Notes under the pieces: generated by a model
Told to the model about the DNA's origin: nothing
Databases searched by the model: none
What the model saw: only the letters and a program-made list of their open reading frames with translations
Assembly (NCBI GenBank): GCA_049889535.1
Contig: JBMHDF010000018.1
Coordinates: 310,001-374,000, forward strand
Origin: JAYQKL01 sp049889535
Lineage (GTDB): Bacteria > Pseudomonadota > Alphaproteobacteria > RS24
Direction of reading: 5' to 3'
Length of the DNA: 64,000 bases
Program-made: the position numbers and the translations under genes
In this document: piece by piece, positions 1-9,108 of the stretch
Numbering within the stretch: the stretch's first letter is position 1
Layout of the letters: each line of letters opens with the position of its first letter

Positions 1-701
1 ATTGCAATACAGGCTTCATCATCTAAATTTATAATCGCCTGCGCGCCATCTGACTGGGCAGCAAATAACTTTTCCTTAGCCGCGCAATAACCATCCCAAC
101 CGCCATGCCGATCCAAATGATCTGGCGTGATGTTGAGCAGAACAGCAATATCTGCGGCAAAATTTGGCGCAAGGTCAATTTGATAAGAGGACAACTCTAA
201 AACATATATTGTTTTTGCGGCTGGTGGCGCCAGCGCCATGACAGGCTGACCAATATTGCCACCCATTTGCACATCAAACCCAGCCTTACTTAAAATATGA
301 GCCGTCAAAGCGGTGGTGGTCGATTTTCCATTCGTGCCTGTAATCGCCACCACTTTAAAATCATGACTTAGCTTGCGATAGGCCGCCATTTCGCGCGCGA
401 ATAAATCCATATCGCCGATAATCTCAATGCCGGCCTGTTGCGCGCGCAAAACCACATCATGCGGTTTGGGGTGAGTGCGTGCGATACCAGGACTTAACAC
501 CAAAGCCTGCACACCATCGGGAAAGGTTCTAAGCGCATCAATCTGCGCACCGCGCTTTTGTGCTTCTTGACGCCGCGCCATATCATCATCCCAAGCCACG
601 ACCTGACACCCTCCAGCTAGGAGCGCATCAACACAGGCCATACCGGATATGCCAAGACCATAAACAGCAACCAGTCCCTGATATGTGGTGACTTTAATCA
701 T
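1..701 (-). CDS. murD: UDP-N-acetylmuramoylalanine--D-glutamate ligase, N-terminal part (cut by window edge)
   Basis: MurD adds D-glutamate to UDP-MurNAc-L-Ala in the cytoplasm, the second amino-acid step of peptidoglycan precursor synthesis. The frame is open from the ATG at 701 to base 1, so only about 233 N-terminal codons are present. Visible are the glycine-rich N-terminal loop (YGLGISGMA, about residues 14-22), the Mur-ligase ATP loop GTNGKSTTT (about 122-130) and the later ITPDHLDRHGG motif. An AGAGGAGA ribosome-binding site precedes the ATG and overlaps the mraY stop. It is the last dcw gene visible here; the cluster presumably continues leftward to ftsW and murG. No fault is seen in the visible part. 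Confidence 0.95.
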   Translation of the reverse strand, partial: MIKVTTYQGLVAVYGLGISGMACVDALLAGGCQVVAWDDDMARRQEAQKRGAQIDALRTFPDGVQALVLSPGIARTHPKPHDVVLRAQQAGIEIIGDMDLFAREMAAYRKLSHDFKVVAITGTNGKSTTTALTAHILSKAGFDVQMGGNIGQPVMALAPPAAKTIYVLELSSYQIDLAPNFAADIAVLLNITPDHLDRHGGWDGYCAAKEKLFAAQSDGAQAIINLDDEACIA

Positions 702-718
702 AAAACGCGTATTCTCCT

Positions 719-1810
719 CTATCGCAATTTCAACGTCGCCAGTCCCACCAGCGCCAGAATGACCGAAATAATCCAAAATCGAATGACAATGGTTGGCTCT
801 GCCCAACCGCGTTGTTCAAAATGATGATGCAAGGGTGCCATCGCAAAAACCCGCTTGCCGGTTAATTTGAAAGAAGCGACCTGAACAATCACCGAAACCG
901 CCTCAAGCACAAACAGACCACCAATAATGGCCAGCACGATTTCATGCTTTGTCGCTACCGCAATTGAACCCAAAGCGCCCCCTATAGAGAGCGACCCCGT
1001 ATCGCCCATAAAAATCATCGCTGGCGGCGCGTTAAACCATAAAAACCCAAGCCCTGCGCCAATAAAGGCTGCGCAAAATACAGCCAATTCGCCCGTGCCC
1101 GGCACATAATTGATTTGCAGATAATTGGCGAACACAATATTGCCGACCAGATAAGCAATAAAGCCAAAGCTAGCAACGGCAATCATACTTGGCACAATCG
1201 CCAGCCCGTCTAACCCATCAGTGAGATTGACCGCATTGGATGCGCCAACAATCACCAGCAAGCCAATAAAGATAAAAAATGGCAGACCGAAATCAATCAA
1301 CACATCTTTAAAAAATGGAATAGCAAAGCCAGTTGCCATTTCTGATGGCATTTGGGCAGAAACCGCAAATAAAACACATAAAGCGACTAGCGCCTCAAGG
1401 ATAAGTTTAACCCGACCCGGCACGCCATCACTGCTACCGCCTTTAATTTTGAGATAATCATCGCAAAACCCAATCGCACCAAAAGCCAGCGTGGCCAGCA
1501 GGACAATCCATAAAAATGGGTTGTGCAAATTGCCCCATAATAATGTTGAAAACCCAACACTGATAAGAATGAGCAAGCCGCCCATTGTTGGGGTGCCGGT
1601 TTTTGTCAGCAAATGAGAGGGCGGGCCATCTTCACGTATAGGCTGGCCTTTATGTTGGCGCGCGCGTAATTGGCCAATCAGTTTTGGCCCAAAGATAAAG
1701 CTAATAAGAAGCGCTGTTAAAACCGCCCCACCCGCACGGAATGTAATATAATTCAAAACATTCACGCCCGAAATTGTGTCACCATAAAGCTGAGCAAGAT
1801 AATAAAACAT
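719..1810 (-). CDS. mraY: Phospho-N-acetylmuramoyl-pentapeptide transferase
   Basis: MraY is the multi-pass inner-membrane enzyme that moves phospho-MurNAc-pentapeptide onto undecaprenyl phosphate to form lipid I. The 363-residue product has the usual family length and about ten hydrophobic segments. The diagnostic motifs are present: FCDDYLK (catalytic aspartates), NLTDGLDGLA, FMGDTGSL and the HHH loop APLHHHFE. Its start shares one base with the murF stop (TAATG) and it ends on the murD ribosome-binding site, so it is translationally embedded in the dcw operon. Nothing unusual is seen. Confidence 0.97.
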   Translation of the reverse strand: MFYYLAQLYGDTISGVNVLNYITFRAGGAVLTALLISFIFGPKLIGQLRARQHKGQPIREDGPPSHLLTKTGTPTMGGLLILISVGFSTLLWGNLHNPFLWIVLLATLAFGAIGFCDDYLKIKGGSSDGVPGRVKLILEALVALCVLFAVSAQMPSEMATGFAIPFFKDVLIDFGLPFFIFIGLLVIVGASNAVNLTDGLDGLAIVPSMIAVASFGFIAYLVGNIVFANYLQINYVPGTGELAVFCAAFIGAGLGFLWFNAPPAMIFMGDTGSLSIGGALGSIAVATKHEIVLAIIGGLFVLEAVSVIVQVASFKLTGKRVFAMAPLHHHFEQRGWAEPTIVIRFWIISVILALVGLATLKLR

Positions 1811-3303
1811 TACACCGCGCTCCCTTCAGTTTGTTGATTAAACCCTGTCGCCGACCGATTGATTTCAGTGGTTTTAAAGGCACATAAAACATCAACCAGT
1901 TTTGATAAACCCATCGCATTAGAGCCCTTCATCATCACGATATCGCCCTCTTGTAACTCCTGAACTAAGGCGGTCTCAATCTGCTCAATCGATGTGGCAT
2001 GCAGGCCAATATGACCAGGCGGGAGAGCTTCATGCAGATTGGCCATGTCATCTCCTAAGGTCAAAACCAAATCGATATCCTGATTTTTAATTTCCTGCGC
2101 AAGGCTGCGATGCAGTTTGGCGCTATCATGCCCAAGCTCTTTCATATCGGCCAACACCGCAATCCGACGGGCTTTGCCATAACGCGGCATCTGGCCCAGC
2201 ATGATAAGCGCCGCAGACATAGACTCCGGATTGGCGTTATAGGTTTCATCAATCAGCGTCACTTCACCTTGCGGCAGATGAATATGATGACGCTTGCCAC
2301 GCCCAGATAACGCCTCCATTTGTCCCAGCGCAATGGATGCCAGCGCCAAATCGCCACCCAATAAATGAACCGCGCCCAAAATCGTCAGCGCATTCATCGC
2401 CATATGTTGGCCTGGCAAACCAACACGAATGGCCAGCTCCTGACCCAAAATAGAACCTTCCAAACAACTGCAATGCGGATGAAGTTTTATTTTTTCAGCG
2501 CGCACATCGGCTTGTTTAGCTGTACCAAATGCAAATATCTGCGCGGCACCAGCCTGTATCGCTGCCGCTTTCATCAGCTCAAACCATTCAGACTCTTGAG
2601 GTATCAAGGCCAGCTTCATACCTGCCAGACCGCTAAAAATTTCTGACTTTGCATGCCCAATTTCTTCTAAAGACTTAAAACTTTCCATATGGGCGGGGGC
2701 AATTTTGGTGATGATAGCCAAATCTGGTTTCACCTGAGCACTTAAAGGTGTGATTTCGCCAGCATGGTTCATGCCAATTTCAAAAACACCAAATTCTGTC
2801 TCTGCTGGCATGCGCGCCAGCGAAAGTGGCACACCCCATAAATTATTATAGGAGGCTTGCGAAGCATGGGCTTTTGCACTGGCGCCAAAAGCTGCCAACA
2901 ATCCCTCTTTCACACTTGTTTTGCCGACACTTCCAGTAACTGCAATGACTTTGCCTTTCATGCGTTGGCGCGCGGCTGCACCTAATTGCTCTAAGGCGGT
3001 TTGAGTGTCCGCGACCAAAATCGTTTTTGGCGCATAGTCTTTATCAGGAGGCGGTGCGGAGCTGACAAGCGCGGCAGCCGCACCAGCTGCGAAAGCGGCA
3101 TCTAAATAATCATGGCCATCATGATGCGGCCCTTTAATCGCGATAAATAAATCACCTTCTTGCAAAGTGCGCGTATCAATTGAAACACCCGTCACTGGCA
3201 TATCAGAAGCAATTTCATAAAACTGCAGCGTGCCTCCAACTGCGTCAGCAATTTCACTCAAATACCAAAGCGGGCGCGTTTCGTGATGCATCTGATTACT
3301 CAT
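1810..3303 (-). CDS. murF: UDP-MurNAc-tripeptide--D-alanyl-D-alanine ligase
   Basis: MurF adds the D-Ala-D-Ala dipeptide, completing the UDP-MurNAc-pentapeptide that MraY uses. The protein is 497 residues, somewhat longer than the Escherichia coli enzyme. It has the N-terminal Mur substrate domain, the ATP loop GSVGKTS at residues 124-130, and the ETYNANPESM motif near residue 353. The start overlaps the murE stop by four bases (ATGA) and the stop shares a base with the mraY start, which implies translational coupling. The last 20 or so residues are low in complexity and are probably a flexible tail. Confidence 0.96.
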   Translation of the reverse strand: MSNQMHHETRPLWYLSEIADAVGGTLQFYEIASDMPVTGVSIDTRTLQEGDLFIAIKGPHHDGHDYLDAAFAAGAAAALVSSAPPPDKDYAPKTILVADTQTALEQLGAAARQRMKGKVIAVTGSVGKTSVKEGLLAAFGASAKAHASQASYNNLWGVPLSLARMPAETEFGVFEIGMNHAGEITPLSAQVKPDLAIITKIAPAHMESFKSLEEIGHAKSEIFSGLAGMKLALIPQESEWFELMKAAAIQAGAAQIFAFGTAKQADVRAEKIKLHPHCSCLEGSILGQELAIRVGLPGQHMAMNALTILGAVHLLGGDLALASIALGQMEALSGRGKRHHIHLPQGEVTLIDETYNANPESMSAALIMLGQMPRYGKARRIAVLADMKELGHDSAKLHRSLAQEIKNQDIDLVLTLGDDMANLHEALPPGHIGLHATSIEQIETALVQELQEGDIVMMKGSNAMGLSKLVDVLCAFKTTEINRSATGFNQQTEGSAV

Positions 3304-4748
3304 GCCGCACCTCGTCGAAGATTTTTTCGGATTTCGTGATGGTCAGAAAAAGTTATGGTGTTATCACCTATAATCTGGCCAATCTCGTGACCTTTGCCAG
3401 CCACCAACACCAAATCGCCTGCCTGCGCTTGCGCCATGGCTTCAGCAATGGCTGCCCCACGATTACCAATATTTTGCGCATTTGGGCAGGCAGCTAAAAT
3501 TTCTGCACGAATGGCTGACGGCTCTTCATGGCGCGGATTATCATCTGTGACAATCACCACATCAGCGTGTTTTGCTGCAACCGCACCCATTTGCGGACGC
3601 TTACCCGCATCGCGATCACCGCCGCATCCAAACACACAAATTAACTGCCCCGCACAATGCGAGCGCAAATGTGTCAGAGCTTTTTCAAGCGCATCAGGCG
3701 TATGCGCATAATCAACAAAAATCGCCGCCCCGTTTTCGCTTAGCCCGATTTTTTCCATGCGCCCTGTCGCGCCAATAAGGTTTGGCAAGCATGACACAAC
3801 ATCTTGGAAATCAAATCCGGTTGCTAAAGCCAGACCAACAGCACATAAAATATTCTCAACCTGAAAACCACCAACCAAAGCCAGCTGCACAGGCGCAAGT
3901 GTGCCAGCATAGGCCAGTTGGAATTGCAAGCCATGGGGGGTTTGTTCAATATCAAAAGCGCGCAAATCCGCATCTTCATGCGTCCCCACTTTCAAAAGCG
4001 CGCCAACATGCGGCTCAATCAAGCTCAGCAAATCTTCGGCGCCTGCACCATCAATATTAACAACCGCCTGCCCCTGAGTATCTAATAAATCTGTAAATAA
4101 CCGTGCCTTCGCTGCCAGATAGGCTTTTTCTGTTTTGTGATAATCCAAATGTTCGCGCGTGATATTGGTAAATGCCGCTGCTTTTGGCACAACCCCATCC
4201 ATACGATATTGGTCAAGCCCGTGACTTGAGGCCTCCATTGCCAAATGCGTGACACCTGAAAAATATAAGTCGCGCAACAACTGATGTAATGCTACCGGGT
4301 CTGGTGTGGTATGAAGGCTTGTTCCAATATCAGTTGGCGCAATCAGACCCATGGTTCCCAAGCTGGCCGCAGGGACAGATAAATGCGTCGCGATTTGTCG
4401 ATAAAACTCAGCAACTGATGTTTTACCATTCGTCCCCGTCACCGCGACAATATGAGGCGGCATATATTCAAAAAAACGAGCCGCAAGTTTGGCAAATTTA
4501 AGCCGAGGTTTTTGTGTAATCAAAACTGGCAAATCGGTTTTGAGTTTAGCACCAGCTAAGACCAAACATGCGCCGCGCTGTTTGGCATCATCCACAAAAT
4601 CGGCACCATTTTGTGCATCACCTTGAAAAGCTGCAAAAACATATCCCGGACGCACATGGCGGCTATCAGCCGTCAAGCCCGTAATCTTGGTATCCTGCGC
4701 AAGGCCAGCTGGGAAAGTTTGGTCGCAAAGCAATTCAGACAAACGCAT
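3300..4748 (-). CDS. murE: UDP-MurNAc-tripeptide synthetase (meso-diaminopimelate-adding)
   Basis: MurE adds the third amino acid of the peptidoglycan stem in the cytoplasm. The ATP loop GTNGKTS lies near residues 105-111, and TDDNPRHEEP near the C-terminus contains the DNPR signature of meso-diaminopimelate-specific MurE, as expected for a Gram-negative wall. I chose the ATG at 4748, which shares one base with the ftsI stop (TGATG). A GTG one codon upstream is possible, and both sit behind a GGGGAGGGG ribosome-binding site. The stop overlaps murF by four bases. Length (482 residues) is normal. Confidence 0.96.
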   Translation of the reverse strand: MRLSELLCDQTFPAGLAQDTKITGLTADSRHVRPGYVFAAFQGDAQNGADFVDDAKQRGACLVLAGAKLKTDLPVLITQKPRLKFAKLAARFFEYMPPHIVAVTGTNGKTSVAEFYRQIATHLSVPAASLGTMGLIAPTDIGTSLHTTPDPVALHQLLRDLYFSGVTHLAMEASSHGLDQYRMDGVVPKAAAFTNITREHLDYHKTEKAYLAAKARLFTDLLDTQGQAVVNIDGAGAEDLLSLIEPHVGALLKVGTHEDADLRAFDIEQTPHGLQFQLAYAGTLAPVQLALVGGFQVENILCAVGLALATGFDFQDVVSCLPNLIGATGRMEKIGLSENGAAIFVDYAHTPDALEKALTHLRSHCAGQLICVFGCGGDRDAGKRPQMGAVAAKHADVVIVTDDNPRHEEPSAIRAEILAACPNAQNIGNRGAAIAEAMAQAQAGDLVLVAGKGHEIGQIIGDNTITFSDHHEIRKNLRRGAA

Positions 4749-6481
4749 CACAGCCCCTCCCCTTCAAATCGCGCCAAGCGCAAACGCTCATCTTGATTAA
4801 GCGGCATCAGCCCTAAAAGGGGCGCAATGCGCTCGACAATGCGGGCCGAAACAGGCACAGCATTCCAACCTGCTGTATTGCGTGGCGTGCTATCAATAAT
4901 TTGCGGCTCATCAAGCATCACAATAAAGGCATAGCGTGGTTTATGAGCTGGAAAGGCGCCAAAAAAGCTTGAGATATTGGCATCTTCTGCATAGCCACCG
5001 CTTTTTTGTTTTTCAGCCGTTCCTGTTTTGCCCAAAACGGGGTAGCCCACCACATCGCCCTGACTGGCCGTGCCTCTGACCACCACATCACGCATCATTT
5101 CACGCATATATTTGCTGGTTTCTTCAGAAATGACTGAAACGCCCAAAGGTGAGCCATTGGCCACCAAACGCGGTTCGTAATATATGCCGCCATTGACCAT
5201 TGCCGCCCCCGCCGCAACCACTTGAAGCGGACTCACATTCATGCCATAGCCATAAGAAATGGTGACACGGTGAATATCACTCCAATAGGCGGGTAATTGT
5301 GGCGCTGTCGTTTCAGGCAAATCAAAAAAGGGCCTGCTCATCAAACCCAATCGCTCAAAAAAAGCCCGATGTAAATCAGGCGGAACAGAAAGCGCGAGCT
5401 GTGCTGAGCCAACATTAGAGGAATAAGTCACTATCTCATGCGTTGTTAAGGGACGGTCTTGACCATGGTCATCTTCAATTACATGCTTGCCAATCAAAAT
5501 TGGCTCAGAGGTTTGAAACCTCTGCTCGACAGAGACCGCTTTGCTTTCTAGTGCCATTGCAGCGGTAAAAATTTTAAAAATTGACCCGACCTCGTAAAGT
5601 CCTTGCGTGTTACGATTAAAGCGACTTGTTTCGGGAACAAGCGTTGGATGGTTCGGGTCAAAATCTGGCAAAGAAACCATTGCCACAATATCGCCATTTG
5701 TGACATCCATCACCAATGCCGCGCCGCCAATTGCTTCAAACCGCTCCACGCCCTTTTTAAGCTCGGCGCGTACGGCATGCTGCACCCGAATATCAAGCGT
5801 TGTTTTCAAATGCGCGGCCTCATCAGCCATCACCAATGCTTCATCCAAAGCGCGCTCCAGCCCACGCAGACCCTTTTTGTCATTATTGACAAACCCAATA
5901 ACATGCGATGCGCTCGCACCATGCGGATAGACCCGCTCCTGAGATGGCTGCATTTTCAATCCCGGATTTCCAAGTTCCAAAACGGCGTGATATTGGCGCG
6001 GTGTCACGCCATGCTTGAGCTTAATATGATGCCGAGTTGTGGCGAGATAATGACGGGCGCGAGACTGATTTAGGTCAGGTATGATATGCGCTAATTTTTG
6101 GGTAACGGCTTCAGCGTCATCAATCAAACGCGCATCAGCTCCTAATGTATAGGCTTGAATATTTGCCGCCAGCAAGACGCCGTTTCTGTCCACAATCATG
6201 GGGCGCGCTAAGTTTGCCTTTTTATTTTTTTCAGCCTGATGGCGCGCGTGTAACGCGTCACCTGTGTTGAGCTGAATGAGCCGCCCGCCCAGCGCCACAA
6301 AAATAATCACGAATAAGACCATAACCAATTTCATACGATTACGAGTGTTCTCAACAGCGTGGCGCTCTAAATCACCCAGCTGCAATGTCTGGTTTGATTT
6401 CACACCCATTACCAAATCTCCGCCCGGACGAATAAGCGGAATTTTTTGCGTGCGGCGCGTTCTGGAGGCAAAAAGCTTCAT
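4748..6481 (-). CDS. ftsI: Peptidoglycan D,D-transpeptidase FtsI (PBP3, division-specific)
   Basis: This class B penicillin-binding protein crosslinks septal peptidoglycan as part of the divisome. It has a short cytoplasmic tail, one membrane anchor at about residues 51-70, a PBP dimerisation domain, then the transpeptidase domain with the SxxK serine at S300 and K303, SSN at 354-356 and KTG at 485-487. All catalytic motifs are intact and the 577-residue length is typical. It overlaps ftsL by four bases (ATGA) upstream and touches murE downstream, which places it firmly in the dcw operon. Confidence 0.97.
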   Translation of the reverse strand: MKLFASRTRRTQKIPLIRPGGDLVMGVKSNQTLQLGDLERHAVENTRNRMKLVMVLFVIIFVALGGRLIQLNTGDALHARHQAEKNKKANLARPMIVDRNGVLLAANIQAYTLGADARLIDDAEAVTQKLAHIIPDLNQSRARHYLATTRHHIKLKHGVTPRQYHAVLELGNPGLKMQPSQERVYPHGASASHVIGFVNNDKKGLRGLERALDEALVMADEAAHLKTTLDIRVQHAVRAELKKGVERFEAIGGAALVMDVTNGDIVAMVSLPDFDPNHPTLVPETSRFNRNTQGLYEVGSIFKIFTAAMALESKAVSVEQRFQTSEPILIGKHVIEDDHGQDRPLTTHEIVTYSSNVGSAQLALSVPPDLHRAFFERLGLMSRPFFDLPETTAPQLPAYWSDIHRVTISYGYGMNVSPLQVVAAGAAMVNGGIYYEPRLVANGSPLGVSVISEETSKYMREMMRDVVVRGTASQGDVVGYPVLGKTGTAEKQKSGGYAEDANISSFFGAFPAHKPRYAFIVMLDEPQIIDSTPRNTAGWNAVPVSARIVERIAPLLGLMPLNQDERLRLARFEGEGL

Positions 6482-6816
6482 TGCACCTCCGGAAATAAAT
6501 TCTCATACGAGACAGATGAAGCAACAGGACGAGTCTTGGTGCTGTCTGTTTCATAAGATGCGGCATCATAAATTTGCTCTGCCCGAAGCGGGGCAAGGGT
6601 AAGATAGTCACTGGCCATTTTTTCCAAGCGCTCAGGATTGTTAAGAGACACCCATTCAGCTTCTAAAATCTCGCGCTCATTTTGCGCTTTGATAAAAGCC
6701 TGCTCGGTTTGACGAATTTCTTTTAACCGCATTTCAGCGGCATAGCGAATGTGATACAGGCTGGCGAATAAAAGCACAGTCACCACAAGTAAAACGGCAT
6801 TTAATATTCTGATCAT
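6478..6816 (-). CDS. ftsL: Cell division protein FtsL-like
   Basis: This 112-residue protein has one N-terminal membrane segment (about residues 5-20), then a charged helical region consistent with a coiled coil (residues about 22-60, rich in E, R and K at heptad spacing), and a low-complexity C-terminus. That is the FtsL architecture: a bitopic protein that bridges FtsQ/FtsB and FtsW/FtsI at the septum. FtsL sequences diverge quickly, so the call rests on topology and on position between rsmH and ftsI with four-base overlaps on both sides. Its LNNPERLEKMASDYLTLAPL stretch resembles the conserved FtsL segment. Confidence 0.9.
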   Translation of the reverse strand: MIRILNAVLLVVTVLLFASLYHIRYAAEMRLKEIRQTEQAFIKAQNEREILEAEWVSLNNPERLEKMASDYLTLAPLRAEQIYDAASYETDSTKTRPVASSVSYENLFPEVQ

Positions 6817-7904
6817 GCGCCACCTCTATTTTTATTTTTGGGCTTTTTATTTGACGCCACGCGGTTTGCCTGATGCGGCGCTTGCAGACGCGGCAGCAAA
6901 TCATCACCACCGGTCATTATTGGTGCTTGTGTGCGCTCAACTGCGCGCAAGCGTGCCGAGCGTGCGCGGGGGTTGTCAGAAATTTCATCAGCTGTTGGGT
7001 CTTGGCGTCTTTGGCGTAATTCGGCAAAACTAGAGGCCGTCATAACTTGCTCTGGCATATGCCGCGAACCGCGCCCCACGCGCCCTGTACGATATGAAAA
7101 AAACTTTTTCACAATGCGGTCTTCTAAAGAATGAAAAGTCACAATCGCCAACCGGCCATGCGGCGCCAGTTTAGCCTCGCTGCCTTTCAGCGCGCGCAAC
7201 AGCTCGCCCAGCTCATCATTGACATAAATGCGTAAGGCCTGAAATGTGCGGGTCGCTGGATGTGTCCGTTTTTCGCCGCGCACATAACGCGTTGCGCCCA
7301 AAACAGACTCAACAATATCCGCCAATTCACCGGTTCGCGTTATTGGGGTATTTTCTCTTTGGCGTGCAATCGCCCGCGCAATGGCGCGTGCTTTTTTCTC
7401 TTCGCCATAAACCGCAATGATGCGTGCCAATTCGTCTTCACTCAGCTCATTCACAATATCTTCAGCCGACACACCCTCATGCGCCATACGCATATCGAGC
7501 GGGCCATCACGCATAAAGGAAAAGCCGCGTTCAGCGTTATCCAACTGCATCGAAGAGACACCTAAATCAAGCGTGATGCCATTGACATGAGCCAGCCCGA
7601 GATTATCGAGAATATTTTCCATATCGCCAAAACAGCCCTGCACAAGTTTTAGCCGGTCGCCAAATTCATCCTGCATAGCTTGGCCTTGCTTAATCGCAAA
7701 CGGGTCGCGGTCAATGGCAACCACCACACATTGCGTGGATTCTAACAAAGCGCGGCTATACCCACCTGCGCCAAATGTGCCATCAACAATAATGTCACCA
7801 TCAGCAGGGGATAAACTTTCGATAACCTGATTAAGAAGAACCGGAATATGGGGGCGCTCTGCTGTGCGCAGATCAGAAGAATTATCCTTGCGCACATCAA
7901 CCAT
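6813..7904 (-). CDS. rsmH: 16S rRNA (cytosine(1402)-N(4))-methyltransferase
   Basis: RsmH (MraW) methylates C1402 in the decoding centre of 16S rRNA using S-adenosylmethionine. The N-terminal half carries HIPVLLNQVIESL, the SAM-binding loop DGTFGAGGYS (about 41-50), the acidic AIDRDPFAI segment and LDLGVSSMQLD. The C-terminal part has RTFQALRIYVNDEL and VTFHSLEDRIVK. At 363 residues it is longer than many homologues because of a basic tail (KKPKNKNRGG). It is the second dcw gene; its start shares one base with the mraZ stop (TGATG). Confidence 0.97.
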   Translation of the reverse strand: MVDVRKDNSSDLRTAERPHIPVLLNQVIESLSPADGDIIVDGTFGAGGYSRALLESTQCVVVAIDRDPFAIKQGQAMQDEFGDRLKLVQGCFGDMENILDNLGLAHVNGITLDLGVSSMQLDNAERGFSFMRDGPLDMRMAHEGVSAEDIVNELSEDELARIIAVYGEEKKARAIARAIARQRENTPITRTGELADIVESVLGATRYVRGEKRTHPATRTFQALRIYVNDELGELLRALKGSEAKLAPHGRLAIVTFHSLEDRIVKKFFSYRTGRVGRGSRHMPEQVMTASSFAELRQRRQDPTADEISDNPRARSARLRAVERTQAPIMTGGDDLLPRLQAPHQANRVASNKKPKNKNRGGA

Positions 7905-8383
7905 CAGACCTCTCCCTGATTTTGAGGTGGCGCCCCTGAAAGAGACCGTAACAAGCCCCTGTGCTGACGGGCTTGCGCACGCGCATCAGCCCGATAAGCG
8001 TCAAATTTTGCAGGCTCCCATATTTGAAATTTTGCGCCCAAGCCAACAAAAGTGAGGGCTTTATTAATCCCCGCATGCTCCAGCAAAATATCTGGCAAGG
8101 AAATCCGTCCATCACCATCGAAATGAATCTGATGACTATCGGCAAATAAAGCCGTGGCCAGCGCACTCCCCTCGTCACTATAAGGGTCTAGCCGCGCCAC
8201 CATCTGGCTGACATTATCCATTAAAAACTGTCCGCCACCTTCAATCGCTTGTTCGGTAAAAGAGGGATAAAGATAAATACCATTAAACCCCTGCGCCGAT
8301 GCCACAGCACGAAAAGCAGCCGGCACGGATACCCGCCCCTTGCTGTCAATTTTATTCGTTACTGTTGACAAAAATGCCGACAC
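7904..8383 (-). CDS. mraZ: Transcriptional regulator MraZ
   Basis: MraZ is the DNA-binding protein encoded first in most dcw clusters; in Escherichia coli and Mycoplasma it controls its own promoter through spaced TGGGN repeats. The 159-residue product has the two expected SpoVT/AbrB-like half-sites: DSKGRVSVP (about residues 13-21) and DGDGRISLP (about 88-96). The start is a GTG at 8383 with AAGGAG eight bases upstream. A repeat array matching its known operator lies 72-127 bases upstream of the start, so autoregulation is likely here. Confidence 0.95.
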   Translation of the reverse strand: MSAFLSTVTNKIDSKGRVSVPAAFRAVASAQGFNGIYLYPSFTEQAIEGGGQFLMDNVSQMVARLDPYSDEGSALATALFADSHQIHFDGDGRISLPDILLEHAGINKALTFVGLGAKFQIWEPAKFDAYRADARAQARQHRGLLRSLSGAPPQNQGEV

Positions 8384-8706
8384 AGTTTCATCTCCTTAAC
8401 CAAATATGCGTCTCACTCCACCAAAGCCAGATACAAATCGGGCGTGGTATAAAATGGGATACTTTGGGATAGCATGGGATTGTATGGGAAGTCAATGGAA
8501 ACCTCTGGGAAAACTAGGCGGTTTTAAGGCTTTTTTAACGCTTCTTTTTGATGTTTTTTGGGAGATTTTTTAAGAGATTAAGAGGCTTTGGAAGGCTTTG
8601 CGGCGAATCTGAACAATATTTGCAAAATTCGCGCCCGCATATAGGGTCGGCCTGTTGGCGCAGACGGCGCGCAATTTTAATAAAAATCATGAAAAAATAA
8701 AAAAAA
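8384..8706. other. Intergenic stretch between mraZ and rnpB
   Basis: These 323 bases hold the mraZ leader with its AAGGAG ribosome-binding site (8384-8454), the MraZ-box array (8455-8510), and an A/T-rich part (about 8520-8706) into which rnpB transcription runs. Short open frames here are shadows with no supporting features. Directly beyond the rnpB 3' end the minus strand carries a run of eight T, so the rnpB terminal helix plus this run could serve as a terminator. Nothing else is recognised. Confidence 0.6.
8455..8510 (-). promoter_or_regulatory. MraZ-box array overlapping the dcw promoter
   Basis: Read on the plus strand, TGGGA or TGGAA pentamers begin at 8455, 8465, 8475, 8485, 8496 and 8506, a period of 10 bases (one step of 11). 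Five are exact TGGGA; the copy at 8496 is TGGAA. This matches the known MraZ target, TGGGN direct repeats with 5-base spacers. On the minus strand a TTGACT (8495-8490) and a TATCCC (8471-8466) 18 bases apart form a candidate sigma-70 promoter inside the array, so MraZ binding should block it. The promoter assignment is inferred; the repeats are directly visible. Confidence 0.85.
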
Positions 8707-9073
8707 GCAGATGGTCTATAAGCCGGGTTCTGTCCAAATTTACCCAAAGGCAAATCATGTGCAGCCATTCATCTTGAATGCCTGTTACCAGACATTTCAT
8801 GCAACCTACCCAAACAACAATCTGGAAACGGATTATGTGTTGTTTCTATTTGGTCTTGCTCTCGATGGGGTTTACCCTGCCATTTCTGTTACCAAAAACG
8901 CGGTGCGCTCTTACCGCACCATTTCACCCTTACCCCTGACAAATCAAAGGCGGTATATTTTCTGTGGCACTTTCCCTCAAGTCACCTTGGCCGGGCGTTA
9001 CCCGGCATCGTGTTTCCATAGAGCCCGGACTTTCCTCTCCTGCCGAAACAAGAGCGACTGCCCGACCATCTGC
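8707..9073 (-). ncRNA. rnpB: RNase P RNA (bacterial type A)
   Basis: This is the catalytic RNA of RNase P, which cuts 5' leaders from pre-tRNAs. On the minus strand it begins GCAGATGGTC and ends GACCATCTGC, which pair as helix P1. Family-conserved blocks follow in order: GAGAGGAAAGTCCGGGCTC near the 5' end, GATGCCGGGTAACGCCCGG, CTTGAGGGAAAGTGCCAC, and near the 3' end ACAGAACCCGGCTTATAGAC. The length of about 367 is normal. Ends are set by P1 pairing and could be off by a few bases. A position between ampD and mraZ is, from memory, usual in Alphaproteobacteria. Confidence 0.97.
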
Positions 9074-9079
9074 TCCTTT

Positions 9080-9108
9080 TCCCTAGCCTGACTGAGCTAA
9101 AAGGTCAA
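9080..9108 (-). promoter_or_regulatory. Sigma-70-type promoter of rnpB
   Basis: On the minus strand TTGACC (9108-9103) and TAGGGA (9085-9080) are separated by 17 bases. Eight bases further on, at 9071, lies the A that opens the conserved AGATGGTC start of rnpB. The -35 box is near consensus, the -10 box weak. The promoter lies almost entirely in the last codons of the amidase gene. Confidence 0.7.

Noticed and set aside
5603..6073. 156-residue plus-strand open frame
   Set aside because: Antisense to the transpeptidase domain of ftsI, no ribosome-binding site, no recognisable motif.
8711..9091. 126-residue plus-strand open frame, and a 77-residue minus-strand frame at 8535-8768
   Set aside because: Both lie on the RNase P RNA gene; conserved rnpB blocks and P1 pairing explain the sequence.
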